Assembly (NCBI GenBank): GCA_019114345.1
Contig: DXFS01000101.1
Coordinates: forward strand, 1-64,000
Direction of reading: 5' to 3'
Source: Candidatus Agathobaculum pullistercoris
Lineage (GTDB): Bacteria; Bacillota; Clostridia; Oscillospirales; Butyricicoccaceae
DNA: 64,000 nt
Part shown: piece after piece, positions 57,101 through 64,000 of the stretch
Position numbering within the stretch: position 1 is the stretch's first letter
Layout: the number at the start of each line of letters is the position of its first letter
The notes under the pieces: model-generated
What the model was told of the DNA's origin: nothing
Database searches by the model: none
The model's input: the letters and a program-made list of their open reading frames with translations, nothing else
Made by a program: the position numbers and the translations under genes

Positions 57101-58215
57101 GTTCCGTTCTCTTTCAAAGGGCGGTAGCTTCCGTCACGAGAATAAATGCGAAACACACCGGCGGGAACGTCTACCTCCCACAGCCTTTTGGAAGTCTGGT
57201 CCAGGGCAGCCTGCAGGCGGCGGATCTGCGTTTCCTGGAGTTGCTCTGTCTCCTTGAACCGGGAAATATCCATCCCTGTGACCAGCAGGACCGGATCCGG
57301 CGAATCGTATTCAATTCTCACGGCCCTGATATGCCACCAAGCCCATCGTCCCGTTCCTTCTGCCGGAGATATCCGGTGCGTATGCTCCACCATTTCTCCA
57401 CGCGCGAGGCCATTCCGAAGCGTCTCCTCCAGCGAAACCAGATCATCCGGGTGAATCAGCTCGGACAACGGCTTGGGCAGTGGATAAGTTTTGTGATCCG
57501 CCCCGATCAGGCGGCAAAAGCTGGAGCTGACATAGATCACCCGGGGATGGTTCCCCATCTCCAGCAGTGCCACGCCGCTGCCCAGGTTTTCCAGCAGACT
57601 GCTGAGCGGGATGGAACTCACCGGGCGGAACCCACCAACGCTTTCCTCCGGGGAAGAATCTCTGTTTTTAAAATAAAACCGATGTTTTCCCGCTTTTTTC
57701 GCCTTGTATAGCGCTAAATCTGCAGAGCGGTACAAACCCTCAAATGCCTGTCCCTTTGCCGCAAGATGGACGCCTACGCTGGCAGTGAGGTTAACGGTCT
57801 GCCGGTCCCCCAATACCAGCTGCAGTTCTGAACAGATCGCTGCGGCCTTGGTGCGCACCAGCTTTTCTGTGATGTTGCCGCAGAGGAATACTGCGAATTC
57901 ATCGCCTCCCAAGCGGCCCACAATGTCGCTGGCCCGGAACATGCCGGACAGAACCCGGCCCGTCTGCCGGATAGCCTGATCCCCCGCCTGATGCCCCAAT
58001 GTATCGTTGACCCGCTTGAAATCGTCCAGATCCACAATGAAAAGTGCGCAAGTCTCCTCCGGCATCATATTCGCCAGCCGCTCCTTGATGCGTCTCTCCA
58101 GGGTATCCCGGTTCATCAAGCCGGAAAGTTCATCTTTCATGGCGAGCCGCTGCAGCTCAACTATTTGTTTTTGCATCCCTGTCACAGAAGGCAATGAAAA
58201 ATTTTTCTCGTCCAT
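54103..58215 (-). CDS. Multidomain cyclic-di-GMP signalling protein (GGDEF-PAS-degenerate GGDEF-GAF-degenerate GGDEF-EAL)
   Basis: RLGGDEFAVFLCG; C-term GAEALVRG, LEITERN, LSLDDFGSQYANLPLF, CIAEGVETAEQV, CAQGFYYDKPLP. Confidence 0.92.
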   Translation of the reverse strand: MDEKNFSLPSVTGMQKQIVELQRLAMKDELSGLMNRDTLERRIKERLANMMPEETCALFIVDLDDFKRVNDTLGHQAGDQAIRQTGRVLSGMFRASDIVGRLGGDEFAVFLCGNITEKLVRTKAAAICSELQLVLGDRQTVNLTASVGVHLAAKGQAFEGLYRSADLALYKAKKAGKHRFYFKNRDSSPEESVGGFRPVSSIPLSSLLENLGSGVALLEMGNHPRVIYVSSSFCRLIGADHKTYPLPKPLSELIHPDDLVSLEETLRNGLARGEMVEHTHRISPAEGTGRWAWWHIRAVRIEYDSPDPVLLVTGMDISRFKETEQLQETQIRRLQAALDQTSKRLWEVDVPAGVFRIYSRDGSYRPLKENGTQFPDQLIECGLVHPGSVERFRTFAQELLEGRTQGFGNFAVRMVGADCYSWASVSYRMLFDDVGRAARAVGVIEELPQGFGESGVRPVERQHLPEGMVADLIMWMRANLDLDTVEALWEEGSDLTGQMRGTRCSYLLQMKRQKVFTKGDQRDLQIYFDREQLIQRFHAGQRWLCAEYRWADSGGGIRWVRHVIYLAEDPASRQIHLYAYLLWLDPGHRLEPAVRGDNSRNPVSRLYSRDTIRRIAEDLFVRRTGTNRAVVVLQLCGLARHVAADDADAERIQFETAAALSLVMGGSCVLGQYSPTRFVIVFPHITTKADLRCRIEQGLDCLRRTLAAEEAYPPLRFLAGASLMSAGAADYSTMLAQALRACALQADAVSDTVVFAQEVDDWGWIQLEAGQQTGEGAVRPEEMGRPLSVPEKDVAFDCVTTMLTSKTLDASVTGVLKTIGAYYHADRVYTLLLVEDRQSVIMTFEWTGPGKRSIQQVVSGMRLERFPLLERCLSEQAPVFLSRNNSSTEEGEIPEGTWCFTAFPLIREQEVEGFLCIENAREHPKDAALFSTLIPYLLLERERFHEETNAADVVRNLMGMPDRQAYLKKMQKLTSEHFSSLGAVRLDILSTAAAGKCSLEKDSKLLWYVAKTLTDLFGASLVFRIWDTEFVAFFPNTTREVFLKRCGRLRSILQRRYPRQVRIGRAWAEGIFTGRRLAEDARASMKFFSEDVADMVCRITENSTPAAQGDEQAEKRFVIYLQPKIDMSAGKLSGAEALVRGIGADGRIILPSQFISLLEEDGAIRNLDLMVVERSLVQMDQWRRAGLGIIPIAVNLSRTTIAHPSTLASILALQSRYPNIPSAALELEITERNEGVDNADLQQIVERYHACGLRLSLDDFGSQYANLPLFTDVRFDTVKLDRSLINGISANPISHTLVRDIVQICRKFHMDCIAEGVETAEQVAALLEMGCTCAQGFYYDKPLPVEEFEQKYLRGTAPVDQKTERKEEHP

Positions 58216-58743
58216 ATATGACCCTTCCGTCGTTTATCGAGTGGGATATCCCTCAGCAGCAGGCGGCGCACTCCGCCCCTATCATAGTTAAAATTTATAT
58301 TTTGTCTATCCTGTGCATAAAACGCAAATAAGCGCCGGAAATACCGCGCTTATGAAAGGCTGCCTTTTTTGAGAGATACACAAATTGCAATATTATATAA
58401 CTACCAACATTATACAGCACCGCTCGACAAATTTCCAGAGCCCTTTTCTCCCATTTCCAAATAGATTCAGGAAACAAAGCCCCATTGCCAGCCGGATGAG
58501 ACAGCCATCACCAGCCCGTCCCCATCCCCTACCCACCAGTGTCTCTTACGACTGATCAGACATGTTAGCCACCATGAACACCGCAATAGTCTTTCGCGGG
58601 CTGTTGCGCGGCAATCAAACCGATGCAAATTCTGCAAGAGGATCCGGAAATGAAAAAGGGTGCTTGAAGCGCTGCTTACAGAGAAAGCGCAAAAACTTGA
58701 TATTGGCAATTTTGTTGGCACAAATTTTTGCAAATTCCAAAAA

Positions 58744-58782
58744 AGTAAAAAAACAAGCGATTTCCGAAGAAATCGCTTGTTT
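58744..58782 (-). terminator. Intrinsic terminator downstream of tRNA-Arg
   Basis: AAACAAGCGATTTC-cgaa-GAAATCGCTTGTTT, T-run on the minus strand. Confidence 0.85.
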
Positions 58783-58796
58783 CCCACAAGAAAAAG

Positions 58797-58873
58797 TGGT
58801 ACGCCAGAAGGGATTCGAACCCCCGACCTTTTGGTTCGTAGCCAAACACTCTATCCAGCTGAGCTACTGGCGC
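58797..58873 (-). tRNA. tRNA-Arg (anticodon ACG), CCA encoded
   Basis: Minus strand GCGCCAGTAGCTCAGCTGGATAGAGTGTTTGGCTACGAACCAAAAGGTCGGGGGTTCGAATCCCTTCTGGCGTACCA; anticodon loop CTACGAA. Confidence 0.95.
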
Positions 58874-59194
58874 AAATTATTAACTTGTGGTGTCCCAAGT
58901 TGGGAACGCAATTGAAGCCGTGCACTGTTTAGCCAATTTAACAATGTGCACGCAGTTTCGACTGCCTAAATAGAATACCACAAACTTCGCATTGTGTCAA
59001 TCTTTTTTTCAAAAAATTTTTAATATAACAAATGGTATAATATATTCACCTAATTACAAATACAAATATTAAAAATCATACCACAATGAGGCTGCCCCCA
59101 GTGCATTATATAGCAGAAAATGCCCCGCAACATCACCAAAGTGCATGTTAGCAGTGCATAGATAGGCGGCCGTGTCTGATCACGCCCTTCTATT

Positions 59195-59278
59195 TTACGC
59201 GCACAGATATAGATAGCGCCCCGCCGGGCAGTAAAACGGTCAGCAATTCATAGCCCGTCATGATCCACCCCTGCATCC
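59195..59278 (-). CDS. Candidate hydrophobic microprotein (27 aa; holin-like/type I toxin-like)
   Basis: MQGWIMTGYELLTVLLPGGGRYLYLCA with GAGGGG upstream of ATG; a second ATG gives MTGYELL... Confidence 0.25.
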
Positions 59279-59444
59279 GTATCCCCTCTTATTTCAGGAT
59301 AACAGGAAAATCTTAACTATATTTCTTAAGATTTGCGAAGGCCAAAGACTGCGCAGGCTTCCGTGACAGCTGCATCAAAAACAAGCGCCGCGGATTTTTG
59401 TCTGCGGCGCCTGATATTGTATGCTGTATTCCTTTAAACCATCT

Positions 59445-60515
59445 TTACTGCATTTCGCAGAGCACGCGGACAACCTCGTCGCCCACCTGGTCGGTGGTCG
59501 CGGTGCCGCCCATATCCGGGGTCAGCGCCTTCTTTTCGACCATGACGCGCTCGATCACATCGATCAGCTTTTTGCCCCAGTCCTCGTGGCCGAAGAAGTC
59601 CAGCATCTGACTGGCCGACCAGACGGACGCCAGCGGGTTGGAGATCTTCTTGCCTGCAATATCCGGTGCGGAACCGTGGATGGGCTCAAACATGGACGGG
59701 AACTTGCGCTCCGGGTTAAGGTTGGCGCCGGCCGCCAGACCCATGCCGCCCGAAATCGCCGCGCCCAGGTCAGTGATGATATCGCCGAACAGGTTGGATG
59801 TTACAACGATCTCAAAGCGCTGCGGGTTCTTGACAAAGAACATGCTCGCCGCGTCGACCAGCAGGGAGTGGGTCTCGACATCCGGATACTCCTTGCCGAC
59901 CTCTTCAAATACCTGATCCCAGAATACCATGGAGTAGTTGAGGGCATTGCCCTTGCTGATGCTGGTCAGGCTCTTCTTCTCCTTGCGCGCCAGCTCATAG
60001 GCATAGCGGATGATGCGCTCAGTGCCGTGGCGGGAGAACACGCCGGTCTGCAGCACGACCTCGTTCGGCTGGCCCTTGTACAGCCAGTCGCCCGCGCCTG
60101 CATACTCACCTTCGCTGTTCTCGCGGATGACGATCATGTCGATGTCGCCCTTCTTGCAGCCTGCCAGCGGGCAGGGTGCGCCGTCCAGAAGCTTGACCGG
60201 GCGGACGTTGACGTATTCGTCAAAGTCGTGGCGGATGCGCAGCAGCAGATCCCACAGCGAGACGTGGTCGGGCACGCCGGGCATGCCGACCGCACCCAGA
60301 TAGATGGCGTCAAACTTGCTGAGCGTTTCAATGCCGTCGTCGTCCATCATCTTGCCGGTCTTGAGGTAGTATTCACAGCCCCAGGGGAATTCGGTAAATT
60401 CAAAGCGGAACGAGCCGTCCAGCTCGGCGACCTTATTGAGCACCTTCATGCCCTCGGCAATGACCTCCGGGCCGACGCCGTCGCCTGCGACAACCGCAAT
60501 CTTATAGGTTTCCAT
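59445..60515 (-). CDS. Isocitrate/isopropylmalate dehydrogenase family (tartrate / D-malate dehydrogenase-like)
   Basis: YKIAVVAGDGVGPEVIAEGMKVL; VIRENSEGEYAGAGDWLYKG; DAASMFFVKNPQRFEIVVTSNLFGDIITDLGAAISGGMGLAAGANLNPERKFPSMFEPIHGSAPDIAGK. Confidence 0.93.
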   Translation of the reverse strand: METYKIAVVAGDGVGPEVIAEGMKVLNKVAELDGSFRFEFTEFPWGCEYYLKTGKMMDDDGIETLSKFDAIYLGAVGMPGVPDHVSLWDLLLRIRHDFDEYVNVRPVKLLDGAPCPLAGCKKGDIDMIVIRENSEGEYAGAGDWLYKGQPNEVVLQTGVFSRHGTERIIRYAYELARKEKKSLTSISKGNALNYSMVFWDQVFEEVGKEYPDVETHSLLVDAASMFFVKNPQRFEIVVTSNLFGDIITDLGAAISGGMGLAAGANLNPERKFPSMFEPIHGSAPDIAGKKISNPLASVWSASQMLDFFGHEDWGKKLIDVIERVMVEKKALTPDMGGTATTDQVGDEVVRVLCEMQ

Positions 60516-60542
60516 GTTGTCTCATCCTTCTTTCTGTGTATC

Positions 60543-61811
60543 TCAGTCCAGCGGGAACGCTTGCGCTGCGTGGCGCAGTGCGCGCACAACCGGCAGCTCC
60601 TCGCCGCTCAGGAAACGGATCAGCGCGCCGCCGCCCGTGCAGATGTAGCCCATCTGCGGGCCGAGGCCGTATTTGTTGGTCGCCGTGACGCTGTCGCCGC
60701 CGCCGACCACGGTATACCCCTCGGTATCCGCCAGCGCCTGCCATACCGCCCTGGTGCCGAACTCGGTCTCTTCTTTTTCGAAAATACCCATCGGGCCGTT
60801 GACGAACACGGTCTTGGCGCCGAGGATCGCCTCGCGGTAATTTGCCGCGGTTTTGGCGCCGATATCGACCAGCATCTTGTCGCCCGGCAGGCTGCCCACC
60901 ATGGCTTCGCCGCGTTTTCCCTCTTCAGTATACGCCAGATCGGCCGGCAGCACAATCTTCTCACCGTATTTTTCGAGCAACGGCTTTGCTGTCTCGATAA
61001 AGCCGTCGTAGCCCTGCTTTTTGATAAAGCCGAGCGAGGCTTCGCCGATATTCTCGCCCTTGGCGGCGAGCAGGATATTCGCGACCACGCCACCGGACAG
61101 CACCTTGTCCGCGATGCCGCGGTCGAGCACAGTCTGCATCATCATAAATGCATCCGCGATCTTCGCGCCGCCGAGCACGAACACGCACGGCCGGTCGGGC
61201 GCTTCCATCAGAGAGGAGATCACGCTGTATTCCTTTTCAAACAGGCGGCCCATCATAGAGGGCAGGCGCTGCTCAAAGCCGCAGAGCGTGGGCTGGTCGC
61301 GGTGCGCAGCCGCGAAGGCGTCGCACACATAACAGTCTGCGAGCGGTGCGAGCGTGCGCACAACGAGCGTGTCCGCCTGCTGCTCGTGCGTCAGCTTGAG
61401 GCTGCGCTCAAACAGAGTTTGCTCCTCTGCCATAAAGCGTACATTGTCCAGCAGCAGCACCTCGCCGGGCTGCAGGCTGCGGATCGCGTCCTGCGCCGCC
61501 GGGCCGCATACGTCCGCGATGAATTTCACCTCGCTGCCGAGCAGCTGCTCGAGCACGCTGACATGCGGGCGCAGGGTATAGTAGTTCTTGTACTCGATGT
61601 CGCTGCCCTGGTGCGCCATGACGACCACCTTGGCGCCGCGGTCACGCAGCTCCTGGATCGTGGGCACGCAGCCGCGGATGCGGGTGTCGTCCGTGATCTT
61701 ATCCGCTGCGCGGTCGATCGGCTCGTTGATATCCACACGCAGCAGCACGGTCTTGCCCGAAACATCGAGCGAATCCAATGTATAGATGCCAAACTTTTTC
61801 ATCTCAGCCAC
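60543..61811 (-). CDS. Phosphoglycerate kinase, archaeal-type
   Basis: VLLRVDINEPI...RIRGCVPTIQELRDRGAKVVVMAHQG, GPAAQDAIRSLQPGEVLLLDNVRF, DAFAAAHRDQPTLCGF, VLGGAKIADAF, VVGGGDSVTA; closest by eye to archaeal PGK signatures. Confidence 0.88.
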   Translation of the reverse strand: MAEMKKFGIYTLDSLDVSGKTVLLRVDINEPIDRAADKITDDTRIRGCVPTIQELRDRGAKVVVMAHQGSDIEYKNYYTLRPHVSVLEQLLGSEVKFIADVCGPAAQDAIRSLQPGEVLLLDNVRFMAEEQTLFERSLKLTHEQQADTLVVRTLAPLADCYVCDAFAAAHRDQPTLCGFEQRLPSMMGRLFEKEYSVISSLMEAPDRPCVFVLGGAKIADAFMMMQTVLDRGIADKVLSGGVVANILLAAKGENIGEASLGFIKKQGYDGFIETAKPLLEKYGEKIVLPADLAYTEEGKRGEAMVGSLPGDKMLVDIGAKTAANYREAILGAKTVFVNGPMGIFEKEETEFGTRAVWQALADTEGYTVVGGGDSVTATNKYGLGPQMGYICTGGGALIRFLSGEELPVVRALRHAAQAFPLD

Positions 61812-62832
61812 GCGCCTTCATGCCGAGGTACTTGTTGGTCTCCGCCGTGCCCTCTTCGCGGGTCAGCTGCATCTGCATCGCAGCGCGGATGCCGTCCATA
61901 TTCTCCGGGATAACCACAGACTCCTGCGGGATGTTGATCGCGAACATGATCTGGTCGCCGCTCATAACGATGGACTCGTCCCACAGTGCGATCTCGTAGT
62001 TGTCGCCGCGGAACTTGCCCATGTCGCGCGCATAGCGGAACAGGGATGCGTTGCCGAGGAAGCCGTCCGCGATCTTGACCGTGCGGATACGGGGATGCTG
62101 GGCCGCCATCTCGAGCAGGTCCGCCTTGTTGATCTTCTTCTTAGGCGTTGCAACGACCGTGATGATGTGACCGTGGGTAACAGGGGCATGCACGAGGATG
62201 CCGGTCGCATCCACATGCGGCATGATGTTCATCAGGTCGAGCGCCTGATGGCTGGGGGCATATTCCATCTGGAGGGCGTTGGTCAGGCCGCGGTGATAGT
62301 CGCCCGGATCGGCGACGCGGCGGATGATGGTGATGGCGACCTTTTCCACGCCGACATTGCGGTCGATCATGTCGACAGCGCGGATCAGGCCGGTAGTATT
62401 GCAGCTGGTCAGCTTGAGGAACTGCTGGCCGAGGCCCTTTTCGTAGTTCGCGTAGCCATGGAAGAACACATCTGCCACGTTGTTCTTCTCACCGCCCTGG
62501 AAAATGGCCTTTTTGCCCATGCGCGCGTAGAGCTCCTTATTCTTCGCGCCGATGCCGGCCGAGGTCGCGTCGAGGATGATGTCGCACTGCTCGACCATAT
62601 CCTCCATCGTGCCCGAAATCGGCACGCCGGCTTCCTTGAGCTTGTCCTCATTCTCGGGCAGCGCATTGTAGAAATGATACGGCATGCCGGACTCCACCAG
62701 CCCGCGCACTGCCAAAGTGGGCGCTACGTCGGATACACCGACCAGCTCCATATCCTCCTGCATCGCTACGCCCGTTGCCAGACGAAGACCAATTACGCCA
62801 TAACCTGCCACGCCAACTTTTACCTTGCCCAT
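61804..62832 (-). CDS. Type II (archaeal-type) glyceraldehyde-3-phosphate dehydrogenase
   Basis: VKVGVAGYGVIGLRLATGVAMQEDMELVGVSDVAPT; catalytic SCNTTGLIRAVDMID; PGDYHRGLTNAL; typical of the archaeal GAPDH-II family. Confidence 0.9.
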   Translation of the reverse strand: MGKVKVGVAGYGVIGLRLATGVAMQEDMELVGVSDVAPTLAVRGLVESGMPYHFYNALPENEDKLKEAGVPISGTMEDMVEQCDIILDATSAGIGAKNKELYARMGKKAIFQGGEKNNVADVFFHGYANYEKGLGQQFLKLTSCNTTGLIRAVDMIDRNVGVEKVAITIIRRVADPGDYHRGLTNALQMEYAPSHQALDLMNIMPHVDATGILVHAPVTHGHIITVVATPKKKINKADLLEMAAQHPRIRTVKIADGFLGNASLFRYARDMGKFRGDNYEIALWDESIVMSGDQIMFAINIPQESVVIPENMDGIRAAMQMQLTREEGTAETNKYLGMKARG

Positions 62833-62901
62833 GCTTCTTCCTCCTGTAAATGGTCATATCTTGGTTAATTCAATGTCAACTTCTGATCAGATGTTATTTA
62901 T

Positions 62902-62930
62902 ACTATACCATGGTTCCATTTCCATTGCAA
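62902..62930 (-). promoter_or_regulatory. Promoter of the GAPDH-II/PGK/dehydrogenase operon
   Basis: Minus strand TTGCAA - 17 nt - TATAGT. Confidence 0.7.
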
Positions 62931-62943
62931 TAGATAATTGCAA
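62925..62943. promoter_or_regulatory. Operator-like dyad overlapping the -35 box
   Basis: TTGCAAT-AGATA-ATTGCAA perfect 7-5-7 inverted repeat; one arm is the -35 hexamer. Confidence 0.65.
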
Positions 62944-63034
62944 ACTTTTTATTGTATTTTTTCTGTCAATCACGTTATTTTTATATCAAATACAAAACTT
63001 TGATAGCAAAATAACAAAATGTGCAAGCTGCATA

Positions 63035-63068
63035 ATAACCTGGTTATATTTTGGTTATTTTTAACCAA
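63035..63068. promoter_or_regulatory. Clustered TAACC/GGTTA dyads upstream of the operon promoter
   Basis: ATAACC-T-GGTTAT (63035-63047) and TTGGTTA-tttt-TAACCAA (63051-63068). Confidence 0.5.
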
Positions 63069-63100
63069 GACATTATCTCTTTTCCAGTGCTGCCACACGC

Positions 63101-63143
63101 AAAAACAAAAAACCTGTACGCCGTTTCCCTTTCAGCGTACAGG
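63101..63143 (-). terminator. Intrinsic terminator of the marR-like gene
   Basis: Minus strand CCTGTACGC...GCGTACAGG followed by TTTTTTGTTTTTG. Confidence 0.8.
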
Positions 63144-63172
63144 CACTGTTTCATCTATTCACCAGAATTTGC

Positions 63173-63622
63173 TCAGTTTTCTTCCTCTTTAAGGATATTT
63201 TCCATATTTTCCCATAATCGATGCATTGTATCGACCAGCGCTTTTTGCTCTGCAGATGACAGCATCGACAGGGCGCGCACCTCGAACCGGCGCAAAGCCT
63301 CGCTAAGCTCACGCGCAAACGCGCTCCCTTCCCCGGTCAATACGACCACTCGGCTGCGCCGGTCTCCTTCCGACACGCGTCGCGCTGCAATGCCCCGTTT
63401 TTCCAGGCTGTCGATCACACTGGCCACGGTCTGCTTGGACAGATGCAGCCTGCGGCACAGTTCCGCCTGGGACAGCGGTCCGTCCTGTTCATGCAGCAGC
63501 GTCAGGATATTGAGCATATTGAAGGTAATTCCCCGGCGCGCCGCCCATTTTTCATAAACCGCGTCTACACCCAGCCAGCTTTCGTAATATCTGTTGAGCA
63601 GTTCATCCTCTGCATGCGCCAT
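63173..63622 (-). CDS. MarR-family transcriptional regulator
   Basis: GITFNMLNILTLLHEQDGPLSQAELCRRLHLSKQTVASVIDSLEKRGIAARRVSEGDRRSRVVVLTGEG winged helix. Confidence 0.93.
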   Translation of the reverse strand: MAHAEDELLNRYYESWLGVDAVYEKWAARRGITFNMLNILTLLHEQDGPLSQAELCRRLHLSKQTVASVIDSLEKRGIAARRVSEGDRRSRVVVLTGEGSAFARELSEALRRFEVRALSMLSSAEQKALVDTMHRLWENMENILKEEEN

Positions 63623-63814
63623 GCACCGCCCTCCTTTTTTCCTTATATTTTATACAGCCGCAGCGGTGCCGTCAAGCCATCAGGCTCGCTTTTCCACACT
63701 TAACAAATAACCGACTGCCGCAGAGGCATTTGCAATTCTCGAAAAACGGAAAGCCTTTCAAACAGCCACTCACCTGTAAACCTCGCATCCAATCAGCGCT
63801 GCGATCGTTAAGAT

Positions 63815-63844
63815 AAAAAAAGAGGTGCGCCACTGCACCTCTTT
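63815..63844 (-). terminator. Intrinsic terminator
   Basis: Minus strand AAAGAGGTGC-agtggc-GCACCTCTTTTTTT. Confidence 0.85.
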
Positions 63845-63856
63845 CCTATCAGTAAA

Positions 63857-64000
63857 TCACTGTGTCTTGGCTGTTTTCGCGCCCTTTCCCGAAATAGAAC
63901 GAGAGATATAAGCAGGCACTTCCCCCACCGGGATACCCAGCGCAACAGCCAGTTCCCCATGCAGCAGCTCCTCCGCCCGCTTGCGGTAACGCTGGTCGAT
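63857..64000 (-). CDS. 3' end of an unidentified CDS truncated by the window
   Basis: Minus strand frame reads ...IDQRYRKRAEELLHGELAVALGIPVGEVPAYISRSISGKGAKTAKTQ stop, followed by a terminator. Confidence 0.6.
   Translation of the reverse strand: MDQRYRKRAEELLHGELAVALGIPVGEVPAYISRSISGKGAKTAKTQ

Noticed and set aside
58216-58330. Cyclic-di-GMP riboswitch ahead of the GGDEF-EAL gene
   Set aside because: No GEMM-type consensus is recognisable in the leader.
51048-58807. Possible tRNA-Arg att-site integration of the signalling island (TACGCCA at the left edge versus the tRNA 3' end)
   Set aside because: The shared string is only about 7 bp and no integrase is visible, so the evidence is too weak.
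58562-58932. ORFs reading ...RQKGFEPPTFWFVAKHSIQLSYWRK and ...PEGIRTPDLLVRSQTLYPAELLAQ
   Set aside because: They are translations across the tRNA-Arg gene, a classic spurious annotation, not proteins.
59421-61913. 830-aa plus-strand ORF antisense to the dehydrogenase/PGK genes
   Set aside because: Shadow frame of high-GC coding DNA, Ala/Arg/His/Asp-rich and without domains. The minus-strand frames encode clear enzymes.
1-64000. CRISPR arrays, IS elements, prophage, rRNA
   Set aside because: No regularly spaced direct repeats, transposase or integrase motifs, phage structural genes or rRNA signatures were seen in the window.

Overview
High-GC Clostridia-like (Firmicutes) chromosomal window, named from gene content and style only. 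(1) 65-10353 (+): de novo purine operon purC-purF-purF2-purM-purN-purO-like IMP cyclohydrolase-AICAR formyltransferase-two membrane ORFs-purD-small ORF. The second PurF lacks the N-terminal nucleophile Cys. (2) 12558-38899 (-): a very large anaerobic corrin locus, from glutamyl-tRNA reductase through HemL/B/C/D, CbiL/D/F/G/H/J/E-T/C/A/P, CobD/CbiB/CobU/S/T, cobaltochelatase and CbiMNOQ transport. A consensus sigma-70 promoter, a cobalamin riboswitch and an intrinsic terminator are readable upstream of cbiM. It includes a CbiJ-SirC fusion and structured non-coding spacers inside the operon. (3) 39135-50700: siroheme reductase, MATE, secreted nuclease, YebC, a histidine phosphatase-GNAT fusion, PyrDK, LMW-PTP and XRE regulators. 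(4) 51190-58290: an apparently lower-GC island with a CheB-CheR-PAS protein overlapping a 1370-aa GGDEF/PAS/GAF/EAL protein, near tRNA-Arg(ACG). (5) 59445-62832 (-): a three-gene operon of archaeal-type GAPDH-II, archaeal-type phosphoglycerate kinase and a tartrate/isopropylmalate-dehydrogenase-family enzyme. It has an operator-like dyad over its -35 box and a MarR gene upstream. This last operon is the best candidate for an undescribed pathway. All calls come from reading the sequence and the supplied translations; no database search was run.
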